17,613 nt of DNA from an uncultured Pseudomonadota bacterium (GTDB lineage: Bacteria; Bdellovibrionota_B; Oligoflexia; Oligoflexales; Bog-1112): positions 1 through 17,613 of the forward strand of contig CALBMD010000217.1 in the NCBI GenBank assembly GCA_937896265.1. Direction: 5' to 3'. The position numbers and the translations under genes are program-made. Every line of letters begins with the position of its first letter. Within the stretch, counting starts at the first letter, position 1. Below the pieces are notes generated by a model, which saw only the letters and a program-made list of their open reading frames with translations, had not been told where the DNA came from and did not search any database. Shown piece by piece: positions 1-8,476 of the stretch.

Positions 1-2195
1 TGTACCAAAAATTTCTTCAAGCTCAAACGTAAGTTCCCCTGGCTCAAGCCCTTGGACTTGGGCTAAAGATTGAATTTCAATGCGGGTGAGAGCTTGACCA
101 AACTGCTCAAAAAATTTCTGAGCTTGCGCAAGCATAACCTTTTTATCACTTTCTGTTAGGCGGTAATTTCCGCCAATGCCAACACCTTTATCATAAGCGC
201 CACCCTGCACAAGTTCTCCAAACTTTTTTTCTAAAGCTTTCAAATCCTCTTCTTTAATTGCAGCAAAGAACGCCGCCATGCCTCCCGCATTTTTAAATTG
301 ATTCTGGATAAAAGATCTTTGCTCGACCTGCAAATCATTTTTCTCCACTTCTGAGACATAACTATGCTCTCTCTCTACTGAGAGCATCTTAACGTCAGAT
401 TTAAGAGCTCGCAGAGCGAGAAAGCGAGGCTTTATCGTAACAAGTGCCGCATAAGCTGGATTAAAAGCCCCAGCTTTAAGCGGCAAGTCAGACTTACCTA
501 TAGATTTGATATCTAAAAAACTATGGAGTAGCATAAAGGGAATATTTTCTAAAAACTCCTTACTACTATAGAGAAGCTCTTCAGCATAGTTAGCACCAAC
601 ATCAAATCGCTGACAATCAAGATATTGACCAACATGAGAATCGGTACAAAAAAGAGGTATATCGCTAGTCTTATACTTTTTGCCAAAATACAGATGACCT
701 ATAGCTTTTTCGTCATAAGCTAGAGCACGAGAAAGCTTAGCTACTTGATCACCAACCAACATGTCTTCTTCCATTTGCATATAGTCCATAACAGAACTAG
801 ACACAACCAGACCTAAAGGAGCTGATCCTGATTTAATATAAGATGCTATATTTTTATTACGATCAGCACGAGCATAGTTTGCGGCAAGAGAGCCAGCAAA
901 ATTATGGCGTAGACCTAAGGTATGACCTATCTCATGAGCAACAACAGATCGCACAACATCTTGCGACAATTTTAGCATCTTATTTGCTTCAACATTAGGC
1001 GCCAAAAGGATGCTTTCTAATGTTTTAGAAAGGTGCTCATTGATATCAAGATCACAGAGATGATTTGTACCAAGATGCCTGACGCCAATATGGTTTTTCT
1101 TAGCACTTTCTGTCTTAAGGCGACGTAAAAGTTCTCTCGCTTTCATTTGTGACGAGAAAGCAAAAGTGCTGCTTAAAAACACTTGTGCATGCAAAACTTC
1201 ACCAGTACGTGGATCCATTTGCGCATCAGCATAAGCGCTACTAGCATCATCCCAATCTACCCATTGCACAATATTGTGGTTAAAATTCGGTGCACTTATC
1301 CCAACTGGCAAATCAATAACTTCGATTACTTTTTTACCAAAAGCTTTATTCCAATACAAAATACCATCGCGTACAGCTTGTTTATAAGGCTCTGGAGTAT
1401 TTGCTGAAATACCGTAAATGATGCCTTTATTGTGATCAAACTTCGTCGCTAGCCCATGCTCTATCTGACTATCATCATCTTTAAATCGAGGAGCTACGGC
1501 AAAATAACCCATGCGGTCAAAATCAATATTCTCTGTAGGATTAAAAAGAGAGTTTCCTTCATAAGGGCTCAAGTAGTAGACAATTTCAACTGGCGTTTCA
1601 ACAGAGCTTTCTTTCTTTTGCTGATGGATCTGCGCCACTTGCTTGATCACTAATTGATTTTTATTATTGAGTTCAGCACTCTCAATATAGCTAACACCTA
1701 TATCTTGGCTGATCCAGTCAAACCCTTCTGGATATTGATAGTCCAGTGCTCGCCAGTCCTCAGCAACAAAAAGCTTTGACATGCCTTGATTAAAATCAAA
1801 ATAAATCGCCTGCTCACTACGCTCGATAATAGGAAATTTAGCCAAGATTAAGTCTGCTTTAATATCTGATGTAACCACATGGCCATTTTCGTTTCAAGCA
1901 TATACAAAGCATCATCATACTCACGAAAAGCAACAACACGTGACTTTAGACCATTAAACATGCTAACTGGCAGAGAAAAAACAAGAGAACCTTGAAGCAA
2001 AAACTCTTTTTCAAGCGCTGATTTCAAAATGGCTATTCGCCGTGTTGATCTTGGTCCATCAGCCCCAGCTGAAGTTAAAAAAGATTGACTAACCTGGGGT
2101 TCAGCTCTGACTTCGGATTTTTCTTTACCTTGATGCGGCCCGCAAGAGAGGGAGGTGATGAACATCAGCAATAGGATTAGGTGACTAGAATCCAT
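1..2195 (-). CDS. Zinc-dependent metalloprotease lipoprotein (DUF5117/DUF4953-like), C-terminus beyond window, apparent frameshift
   Basis: This is a secreted or outer-membrane zinc protease, probably acting outside the cytoplasm. The start is the ATG at 2195, preceded by GAGGAGC; about 18 residues of hydrophobic leader then reach a Cys (TSLSC), a loose lipobox. With the frame repaired, the protein has about 732 visible residues and runs off the left edge. The zinc site HEIGHTLGLRHN lies at about residues 421-432 (positions 936-901), matching HExxHxxGxxH, and a metzincin Met-turn SVMDY follows at about 468-472 (M codon 789-787). The region before it (SPYEGN, NTPEPYKQAVRDGILYWNKAF) fits the DUF5117/DUF4953 zinc-dependent metalloprotease family. 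The first 101 codons are in one frame and everything from 1893 leftward is open in another. One extra A in the GAAAC run (1891-1895) would join them. Whether this is a real mutation or a sequence error cannot be told here. The family call is firm; the substrate is unknown. Confidence 0.88.
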
Positions 2196-2270
2196 AGCTT
2201 GCTCCTCAAAAATTTTTTTTGATCTTATTATCACTGTGTGAAAGCCTTTTTTTGAAGTCAAGGAGTTGTT

Positions 2271-2302
2271 TGCATACAAGTATCTGCAGTCAGTTGTATG
2301 CA
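2271..2302. promoter_or_regulatory. Perfect inverted repeat, candidate operator in a divergent promoter region
   Basis: TGCATACAA (2271-2279) and TTGTATGCA (2294-2302) form a perfect 9-bp inverted repeat with a 14-bp spacer. It lies between the divergent protease gene (start 2195) and PilZ gene (start 2400). The arm-to-arm distance of about 23 bp (two helical turns) suits a dimeric regulator, although an RNA stem-loop is also possible. The rest of the 204-bp intergenic stretch is AT-rich and shows no gene. The operator role is inferred. Confidence 0.4.
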
Positions 2303-2327
2303 TTAATTCCCTATTCAAAGTTATGGT

Positions 2328-2355
2328 TTGCGATTACTCAAGGTTTTACTAATAT
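2328..2355 (+). promoter_or_regulatory. Possible sigma70-type promoter for the PilZ gene
   Basis: TTGCGA (2328-2333) and TAATAT (2350-2355) are separated by 16 bp and sit about 45 bp upstream of the TTG start at 2400. Each hexamer matches consensus at 4 of 6 positions, so this is only a plausible candidate. It lies just downstream of the inverted repeat at 2271-2302. Confidence 0.28.
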
Positions 2356-2399
2356 CGCCGATACGCAAGACAGGTATGTCTCTGTAATTTGGAGATCAC

Positions 2400-3827
2400 T
2401 TGGCTGCTAGCCCAAAAGAACAGAAATGGAATGCTTCTGACTCTAAAAGCTTTATAGAGCAAATCGACCGTTTGCAGCTGCCAAAACGGCAAGAATCAAG
2501 GAGACAAATTTATCTCGGCGAGAAAATTCACTGCTACCTACGAAACAAAACAAAAACAAGAGAAGTTGATATCATCGATATGTCTTCTAAAGGAATTGCC
2601 GTTATTGCACCACCTAAACAAGCAACTTGGCTGTCTCCTTCTTTAAACTTAAATATCGATTTTGAGCTTGGTGTTTCAGATTTTTCTATCCCAGCACACC
2701 TGGCTAATATTTCCGAAATAACGCTGCAGGGTAAAAAATATGAACGCTTTGGCATCATCTTTGATTTAAAACATTTCAAAGACAAAGAATCCTTTCACCA
2801 AAGTATTGGCCAAGACTACGTAGCTATTAAAGCACCTATTAAACCTTTGGTTTGGTGCTATGATCCATTTTTTTTTAATGAAGTTGTAATTTTCGATGTC
2901 CAAGGTGCTTCGGCGAAAGGGCTTGAACTCAGTTATTCTGCACGCTGTAAATCGCTTTTCCCAAATCGACCACTCACTTTGCAGATTAGTATTCCTGGAA
3001 AAAATCAATTCACAGTTGAAGTAAAAAACTCTGATTTGCAATTTAATTCCAAGGGAAGTAGCGTTCATATTTTTGTTGAATATCTTGGCGATCACAGAAC
3101 GTTTTCTGAAGCAATGAGCCAATACTTAGTGATGTTTGGTGAAAATGCGACACCAGCTACACTGAGAAAGCATAGCTTTCCTATTGGTGATTTATCACAA
3201 GCCATTTCATTATCGTTTCAAAACACACCTTTGCCAACTGGGCCAAAGCAGCATCTTATCCCCTGTGATTTTGCGCCTCTTCTCTCAAAAAGCCAACAAC
3301 AAGCCAAACGTCCTGGACGGCATGTCCTGGCCAAACTAGGGCCAAACCTGGCCGCCAGTTTTACTTTAAGTTTTGTTGACAAGGAAGAAGAATCACTAAT
3401 TTTAGAACTAGACAATCACAATATTAAGACTGGCTCTTATCCAAGAACTGTTGAAATTATTGATTTTCTTATCAGTGAGCATTGTAGTATGGTTGAGCTG
3501 CTTATTCCTCTTGTCCAAAACATAGTACGTATTGCAGTGCAAGCTCAATATTCTTTTTTAAGTCTAGAAGCAAGCCGCAAGATTAAACCAGTTTTAGAAA
3601 AGATTGGGTTTAAAGAGCTAGGGTCTTCTGTCCGCAGATCCCGCGCCGAAACAGAGCCTGATCATTACCATCTCATGGCTCTAGATATCAAACGTATTGT
3701 GTTAAATAGCCATAAAGAAATCGACGAAGGTATTTGGAAATCTATTTATCAAAATATCTATTCATTCTTAAAGCGGCAAATGAAAATGGAAATGGCGCAT
3801 CGCGAAAAAAATTCTAAAATTATTTAA
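2400..3827 (+). CDS. PilZ-domain protein with second degenerate PilZ-like domain and C-terminal GNAT-like region
   Basis: This 475-residue protein has no signal peptide and is probably a cytoplasmic c-di-GMP-responsive effector. The TTG start at 2400 is chosen because GGAG lies 6 bp upstream and the next in-frame ATG would remove the first binding motif. Residues 29-125 look like PilZ: RQESRR supplies the arginine motif and DMSSKG (60-65) matches (D/N)xSxxG. Residues 150-245 look like a second PilZ fold, but its motif reads GASAKG and lacks the leading D/N, so it probably does not bind nucleotide. Residues about 308-470 are a third region containing ASRKIKPVLEKIGF, which recalls the tail of GNAT or N-acyl amino acid synthase folds; this part is a guess. 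The gene stands alone on the plus strand, 80 bp before the next gene. The PilZ call is well supported; what the C-terminal part does is unknown. Confidence 0.8.
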   Translation: MAASPKEQKWNASDSKSFIEQIDRLQLPKRQESRRQIYLGEKIHCYLRNKTKTREVDIIDMSSKGIAVIAPPKQATWLSPSLNLNIDFELGVSDFSIPAHLANISEITLQGKKYERFGIIFDLKHFKDKESFHQSIGQDYVAIKAPIKPLVWCYDPFFFNEVVIFDVQGASAKGLELSYSARCKSLFPNRPLTLQISIPGKNQFTVEVKNSDLQFNSKGSSVHIFVEYLGDHRTFSEAMSQYLVMFGENATPATLRKHSFPIGDLSQAISLSFQNTPLPTGPKQHLIPCDFAPLLSKSQQQAKRPGRHVLAKLGPNLAASFTLSFVDKEEESLILELDNHNIKTGSYPRTVEIIDFLISEHCSMVELLIPLVQNIVRIAVQAQYSFLSLEASRKIKPVLEKIGFKELGSSVRRSRAETEPDHYHLMALDIKRIVLNSHKEIDEGIWKSIYQNIYSFLKRQMKMEMAHREKNSKII

Positions 3828-3907
3828 TCATGTCGCTGTAACGACCTGATCCAATCAGCTAGCTTGCAAGAAGTGTTCAAACAAAAATTTTTTGCAAGGA
3901 GTCTGTC

Positions 3908-4324
3908 ATGGTTATTAGATCAATGTCCTATTCAATTCTCAAAAAATCTTTATTAATCTTAGCCTCTTCTGCAGCTCTAAGCGGCGGTTTTGTGCATGCT
4001 GAAAGCAAAACGACCATCAAACCAAAACTCGCAGACAGTATTATGCTTTTTACTAAGCATGATGGCGTGCTTTCAAACTGCCAAAAAGAATCAGAAAAAT
4101 CTTTTCGATGCAACTTTCAAGATGCTGATGGTGAAGAAAACAGTTTTGATCTTGAAGTATTAAATGTCGGTCGCAGCCTTCTTTTACGCAAGCTAAACGA
4201 TCCTCTCAACTGTTTGTTTACTGGCCACCTTAGCGAAGAAGGAATCAACGGTACCTACCACTGCAAAGGGATGGATCAAAAAGCAAGTTTTCAGGTGTTT
4301 AACAACAGAAATCCACAAGCCTAG
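3908..4324 (+). CDS. Small exported protein with four cysteines, function unknown
   Basis: The 138-residue product starts at the ATG at 3908, six bases after AAGGAG. Residues 10-31 form a signal peptide ending FVHA, with likely signal peptidase I cleavage before Glu32. The mature part of about 107 residues has four cysteines (58, 68, 102 and 119), compatible with two disulfides in the periplasm or outside the cell. I do not recognise the family. It may be co-transcribed with the following exported protein, 89 bp downstream. Confidence 0.7.
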   Translation: MVIRSMSYSILKKSLLILASSAALSGGFVHAESKTTIKPKLADSIMLFTKHDGVLSNCQKESEKSFRCNFQDADGEENSFDLEVLNVGRSLLLRKLNDPLNCLFTGHLSEEGINGTYHCKGMDQKASFQVFNNRNPQA

Positions 4325-4371
4325 ATTTCAATCTGGTGGTCGAACGTCGATATTGCTGGGAGCTTATTTTT

Positions 4372-4399
4372 CTGTGATGGTTTAAAGAGCCATTCACAG
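4372..4399 (+). promoter_or_regulatory. Stem-loop just upstream of the next gene's ribosome binding site
   Basis: CTGTGATGG (4372-4380) can pair with CCATTCACAG (4390-4399) across a 9-nt loop, leaving one bulged base. The stem ends a few bases before the AAGGAG of the gene starting at 4414. There is no T-run after it, so it is not an intrinsic terminator. It could protect mRNA or affect translation of the downstream gene. Confidence 0.35.
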
Positions 4400-4413
4400 T
4401 TGAAGGAGCTCTC

Positions 4414-5358
4414 ATGCCTCTCATTGTTCTAATATCCATTGCCATAGCAATTACTATGCCTGCTAACTTGCTTCATGCAAATGTTCGTGAAGAGCTAGGA
4501 GCTTTTTTTAGTGGAGCAAATGGGCAAAAAAAAGGAATTGAATTTTTTTCGGAAAATGAAACCGGCGGTGAAAGTGGCATCAATTTCAAACTCAAACCAG
4601 ACATCTTAAATAGCGGCTCAGGACAACTTTGGGGCCGTGTCTTTAGCAAAGAAGAGTTTTTAAAAAGCTCCGAAATGACCAAAATATACGCTATAGATCA
4701 GCTAAACAGCCATGAGCTACAAGAAGATGACTATGAGACTTTTATTGCCACCAAACAAGCTTATCTAATTAAAGATACTACTATTCATCATTTCAAAAGA
4801 GGGTTTGATCTTTATAAAGATCCTGCCTTTGCCAAAGCAGCAAATTCTGATCAAACACTTATTTTTCCAAGCGAGGCTTCAACAGATTATGACTGGTTGG
4901 TTCACTTTCAATTACAAATTCCATGGGCGGTCAGGCCTTTGGTTTATAGCATTTTAACCATACGTAACGTGTATGCTGAAGTACGCCACGTAAAATGGTA
5001 CCCAGAAACTGACTTAACAGATGAAATCCAAGCTCTTATATCTTCTTTTGATCCTGATATGGGTTTAGCCGCAATGATCGCTATTACAACATCAAACAAA
5101 ACTTATCTACCCGATGAAAAAGACCCAAAAAAATTAGGAAAGTCTCCCCACAACTACTACCGTGGGTCTGTATCTTACACAGCTTATTACCCGGTGAACC
5201 AAGATCAGGATCTAGCAGTGATAACTTATCAGTTTGTCAAAATTGCCCTTTATTTACCTAGTATGCTCAGAAATAAAGGAGAGTATTTCTACCGCAAGGG
5301 TACCGAGAGTAGCGTATCAGGAATTCGTAACTACTTTTGGGATAACAGCGAACACTAA
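4414..5358 (+). CDS. Exported protein of unknown function
   Basis: The 314-residue product begins with a hydrophobic signal peptide (residues 1-22, ending LLHA). The ATG at 4414 follows AAGGAG with six bases between. The mature protein contains no cysteine and is rich in aromatic residues, for example the tyrosine-rich stretch near HNYYRGSVSYTAYYP. Segments such as DWLVHFQLQIPWAVRP and a later YQFVKIALYLPSM suggest a beta-rich or lipid-facing fold, but I recognise no domain. It ends 9 bp from the convergent solute-binding protein gene, with no terminator hairpin between. Periplasmic or outer-membrane location is inferred from the signal peptide alone. Confidence 0.68.
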   Translation: MPLIVLISIAIAITMPANLLHANVREELGAFFSGANGQKKGIEFFSENETGGESGINFKLKPDILNSGSGQLWGRVFSKEEFLKSSEMTKIYAIDQLNSHELQEDDYETFIATKQAYLIKDTTIHHFKRGFDLYKDPAFAKAANSDQTLIFPSEASTDYDWLVHFQLQIPWAVRPLVYSILTIRNVYAEVRHVKWYPETDLTDEIQALISSFDPDMGLAAMIAITTSNKTYLPDEKDPKKLGKSPHNYYRGSVSYTAYYPVNQDQDLAVITYQFVKIALYLPSMLRNKGEYFYRKGTESSVSGIRNYFWDNSEH

Positions 5359-5367
5359 GACCTAAAG

Positions 5368-6654
5368 CTAATATACCGCACAATCAATACTAAAGCTTTT
5401 TGGCAGATCCCACTCGAAGGCTGCTCTTTTGCCATTGCTACGGACTAGAGAAAAATCTGGTCGATTGAGCAGTGAGACCCAGTATGGTTTACTCATTAAA
5501 GGAACATAGGAAGCTTCATCAAAGGCAACTAAAGCAATATCTTGAAAAGATTCACTGCGCAGTGACTCAAAAAAAGCAGCATCTGGAAGACGAATAAGTT
5601 TCGCCTCCACACCAATACGTTGCCAGTCTCTGATAATCAAGCGAGCAAGCTTGGCTCGAATCTCACTTCCTTGATTGGTAAAAACCTGCAAAGGTCTTTG
5701 CTTTATAGGCAAGCGGGTGGGCGGCTCCTTAACGATTTCTTCATAGCTGGCAAAGCCATCAAACACTTCTTGATTCAAAGCACCGCGATCAATCGCTTGA
5801 ATCAGCCGTTGACGTAAATCATAGTCCTCAAAAAGTTTAGTTTTTTTGGCAAAAAGAAGCCCTTCAGCAAGCGTTGATTTCGCAATTTTTATCTGATAGG
5901 ACAAATTTTCTTTTGCTATCCATTGTTTGATTTCCTTTGCCATAGCCAAATGATCAAACAAAAGGACTCGATCGAGTTCATTCTTAGTAAGCTTTGCTTT
6001 AATTTGATTCAAAGTTGGTAAAAGTAAAACTTCAAGTTCCCAAGGCACTAAATTAAATATTGCTCCTGGATGCCGCTCAAGGGTTACTTTCTCGCCCAAA
6101 GAAAACTCTTTTAACCAATAAGGCCCAAGGTAAAAAGCTTGCCCTCGCGGTTCTGTCGCAAATACTGACTCACTAGCTGCAGGGACGAGCCAAAGCTCTT
6201 TTAAAAAGCTCATAAGATAATCTGGATCTTCGCTTGTCGTAATAAAAAATCCCAGGGGCTCTTTTGCTGCCTCAATGTTCGCGCGGAGACGATTAGCAGT
6301 CTTAGCTTTTGCTATTTCAAAAGAAAACTGCACATCAGCAACATTCAACTCTCGTAGGTTGGCAAAAACTGTCCCAGGAGCAATTCGACAACGAAACTGG
6401 CTCACACCAAGCTTGCGTTTGACAGACATGACACGCTCAAAATTCCAGATTCCAGATTGATTTGAGAGAAGGTTTCGCAACAACTGATCGCTTCTGCTTG
6501 CTGTTCTTTGGACAAGTGCCGGCTTGGAAAATTGCTCGATACTTGCCCAAACTATAGGCTCCCCATAGCTTTTTTTAGTCTGAAACAAAAGAAGCACACT
6601 AAAAACTGCAATTTTTCTAGAGTTGGATAGGTATTTTGCATACAATGAACGCAT
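5368..6654 (-). CDS. Divergent family 5 extracellular solute-binding protein (SBP_bac_5-like)
   Basis: This 428-residue protein resembles the periplasmic binding components of peptide/nickel ABC importers. Family landmarks appear in order: VADVQFSFE (105-113, like the TAxDVxFSxE motif), LGPYWLKEFSLGEKVTLERHP (about 176-196, like GTGPYxLxxxxPGexvxLeRNp), LRQRLIQAIDRGALNQEVF (280-298) and ARLIIRDWQRIGVEAKLIRL (337-356). A hydrophobic segment at residues 14-24 looks like a signal peptide with a poor cleavage site. The protein is about 100 residues shorter than typical DppA/OppA proteins, and the usual N-terminal segment is reduced. No permease or ATPase gene is adjacent, so it may be an orphan binding protein or a repurposed one. 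It diverges from cmoA with 33 bp between start codons. The fold is reasonably sure; the ligand is unknown. Confidence 0.75.
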   Translation of the reverse strand: MRSLYAKYLSNSRKIAVFSVLLLFQTKKSYGEPIVWASIEQFSKPALVQRTASRSDQLLRNLLSNQSGIWNFERVMSVKRKLGVSQFRCRIAPGTVFANLRELNVADVQFSFEIAKAKTANRLRANIEAAKEPLGFFITTSEDPDYLMSFLKELWLVPAASESVFATEPRGQAFYLGPYWLKEFSLGEKVTLERHPGAIFNLVPWELEVLLLPTLNQIKAKLTKNELDRVLLFDHLAMAKEIKQWIAKENLSYQIKIAKSTLAEGLLFAKKTKLFEDYDLRQRLIQAIDRGALNQEVFDGFASYEEIVKEPPTRLPIKQRPLQVFTNQGSEIRAKLARLIIRDWQRIGVEAKLIRLPDAAFFESLRSESFQDIALVAFDEASYVPLMSKPYWVSLLNRPDFSLVRSNGKRAAFEWDLPKSFSIDCAVY

Positions 6655-6687
6655 TTTCTCTGCCTTTAGCCGTGAGTACAGAAAGTT

Positions 6688-7455
6688 ATGGACCGATTAA
6701 GCACTAAACCTAAGCACCTCACTCTCCTGGGTGAAAAAGATCAACTTTTCCAGAAGAAGATTTATCCCAAGCCCTTTGCTTTTAACGAGCAAGTGGCTTC
6801 TTGCTTTGACGATATGGTCTCTCGTTCTGTACCTCTTTATAAAGAGGTCAATCAAAGCATTCTTGAATGGGCCTATCTTCTTAATTTCAATCACCCAAAG
6901 ATCTATGATCTTGGTTGCTCAACTGGCACCACTTTGATGCATATCGCAGGCGCCCTTGCGGGAAACTGCTCTTTGATTGGCATCGATGCTTCCAAAGCTA
7001 TGATTGAAAAAGCATACTCAAAACTTACTTCACTCAATCAACCATCTTATGACATTCAATTTGAATGCCGTGAGCTGCAAAATGTTGTCTTAAATGATGC
7101 TGCTATGGTGATCTTAAATTATACCTTGCAGTTCATCAAAGTATTAGATCGTCCTTTAATCCTTAAGAAAATTTTTGATGGCTTAAAACCGCAGGGAATC
7201 TTGTATTTAAGCGAAAAAATTAAATTTAAAGATCCTGTTTTTCAAGAAAATGCCACCTTCATTTATGAGAATTTTAAGGAACAGGCTGGTTATTCAAAAA
7301 TTGAGATCGCTCGCAAGAAGGAAGCTTTAGAAAATGTCTTAGTGCCTTTTAGCCTTCCTGAAATTTTGCAAATGCTACATGAATGCGGGTTTGCTAGCGC
7401 CGAACCAATCATGCAATGGAATAATTTTGTCTCTATCATTGCGAGGAAAAAATAG
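6688..7455 (+). CDS. cmoA: Carboxy-S-adenosyl-L-methionine synthase CmoA
   Basis: CmoA converts SAM and prephenate into carboxy-SAM, the donor used to make 5-oxyacetyluridine at wobble position 34 of tRNAs. The 255-residue product aligns along its whole length with E. coli CmoA (247 residues) as I recall it: RSVPLY (46-51), the SAM motif YDLGCSTG (73-80), GIDASKAMIE (98-107), NYTLQF (144-149), LSEK (174-177), GYSKIEI and LENV. One notable difference is Lys211 in ARKKEALENV, where E. coli has Arg199, a residue reported to contact the carboxylate. The ATG at 6688 has only a weak ribosome binding site. The gene is directly followed by cmoB with no gap, so the two are almost certainly co-transcribed and act in sequence. 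Confidence 0.95.
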   Translation: MDRLSTKPKHLTLLGEKDQLFQKKIYPKPFAFNEQVASCFDDMVSRSVPLYKEVNQSILEWAYLLNFNHPKIYDLGCSTGTTLMHIAGALAGNCSLIGIDASKAMIEKAYSKLTSLNQPSYDIQFECRELQNVVLNDAAMVILNYTLQFIKVLDRPLILKKIFDGLKPQGILYLSEKIKFKDPVFQENATFIYENFKEQAGYSKIEIARKKEALENVLVPFSLPEILQMLHECGFASAEPIMQWNNFVSIIARKK

Positions 7456-8322
7456 TTGTTGTTAGAAGAGCGCTTTAAAAAAGCCCTCCTGGGCCTACCT
7501 GAATTTAAAACTAAGCACCTTGTTCTTGACCAAGCAATAGTTGAAATCGGTCATCCTGATGAGCTTTCCTCTGAGCAAAAGACCAAAATAATAGAGGCCC
7601 TAGCAGTCTTTGTGCCATGGAAAAAGGGTCCTTTTAACATCTTTGGCACCCTCATCGACGCAGAATGGCGCTCAGATCAAAAGTGGGACAGATTGGCACC
7701 TGAGCTTGGCAATCTGCATGACCAAAAAATCGCTGACATCGGCTGCAACAATGGCTATTACATGTTTCGCATGGCAGCACAAAAACCAAGGCATGTTGTC
7801 GGTTTTGAACCTTATAAAAAGCACTATTACAATTACCAACTGCTGCAGCGCTTTGCCCAAATAGACTCTTTGGAATTTACGCTACAGGGTGTAGCAGAGC
7901 TACCTCGCTATCCTAGTTATTTTGACAAGGTTCTATGCCTAGGCATCCTTTATCATCACCCAAATCCAATACAAATCCTGCAAGATATCCATCAAAGTCT
8001 TGTTACTGGCGGTGAAGTCTTTATTGATTGCCAAGGTATTGCTGGCGAAGATCCTGTTTGTCTGATGCCGCGTGGCCGTTATGCTAAAGCTAGAGGTGTG
8101 TGGTTTTTACCAACTCTTAGTGCCCTAGAAAACTGGCTACATCGCGCTAGTTTTCGCAACATCACTTGTTTTTACCAAGGCCCTCTTTTATCTGCTGAAC
8201 AACGCCGCACAGCATGGGCACCCATTGATAGCTTAGCAGAATTTCTTGATCCGCAAGATGCCACAAAGACTATCGAGGGCTATCCGGCACCATGGCGCTT
8301 CTACCTAAAGGCTGTGAAATAA
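7456..8322 (+). CDS. cmoB: tRNA U34 carboxymethyltransferase CmoB
   Basis: CmoB transfers the carboxymethyl group of carboxy-SAM to 5-hydroxyuridine-34 of tRNA, completing cmo5U in the cytoplasm. The 288-residue protein carries the CmoB signature PWKKGPF, then IDAEWRSDQKWDR (68-80), the nucleotide-binding ADIGCNNGYYMFRM (93-106), GILYHHPNP, then EQRRTAW, AEFLDP and EGYPAPWR near the C-terminus. The lysine and arginine positions that bind the substrate carboxylate in E. coli appear kept. Motif I reads GCNNG rather than GCGSG. It is about 35 residues shorter than the E. coli enzyme (323), chiefly at the N-terminus. The TTG start at 7456 immediately follows the cmoA stop and is served by GAGG (7443-7446). 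An in-frame TTG at 7459 is an equal alternative by sequence but is spaced less well. Confidence 0.95.
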   Translation: MLLEERFKKALLGLPEFKTKHLVLDQAIVEIGHPDELSSEQKTKIIEALAVFVPWKKGPFNIFGTLIDAEWRSDQKWDRLAPELGNLHDQKIADIGCNNGYYMFRMAAQKPRHVVGFEPYKKHYYNYQLLQRFAQIDSLEFTLQGVAELPRYPSYFDKVLCLGILYHHPNPIQILQDIHQSLVTGGEVFIDCQGIAGEDPVCLMPRGRYAKARGVWFLPTLSALENWLHRASFRNITCFYQGPLLSAEQRRTAWAPIDSLAEFLDPQDATKTIEGYPAPWRFYLKAVK

Positions 8323-8421
8323 AACTGGCAAGGTTATTCTTTAGACACACCTCTTAATGCTTCTATCTGAAAGCTATGAATAAAATCCAGATCTTTAGCA
8401 AAAAAGCATAATTCACGGGTT

Positions 8422-8433
8422 TAAAGCGCTTTA
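8422..8433. promoter_or_regulatory. 12-bp perfect palindrome upstream of the lipoprotein pair
   Basis: TAAAGCGCTTTA (8422-8433) is a perfect palindrome lying 44 bp before the GTG start at 8477, in the 154-bp gap after cmoB. It could be an operator for the lipoprotein genes. No convincing -35/-10 pair was found near it, and short AT-rich palindromes also arise by chance. Confidence 0.25.
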
Positions 8434-8476
8434 TGAAATCACCGATAAACTTTTGGATTCAAGAGGGTTTTATCTC

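Noticed and set aside
2196..2318. An N-terminal extension of the metalloprotease to an ATG at 2318
   Set aside because: It adds a non-hydrophobic stretch before the signal peptide, runs across the inverted repeat and lacks a good ribosome binding site; GAGGAG points to the ATG at 2195.
5356..5370. A terminator between the convergent genes at 5358 and 5368
   Set aside because: Only 9 bp separate the genes and no stem with a T-run can be formed there.
8453..8476. TTG at 8453 as the start of the first lipoprotein
   Set aside because: No Shine-Dalgarno sequence fits it, while AAGAGGG at 8461-8467 is correctly placed for the GTG at 8477, which also gives a normal lipoprotein leader.
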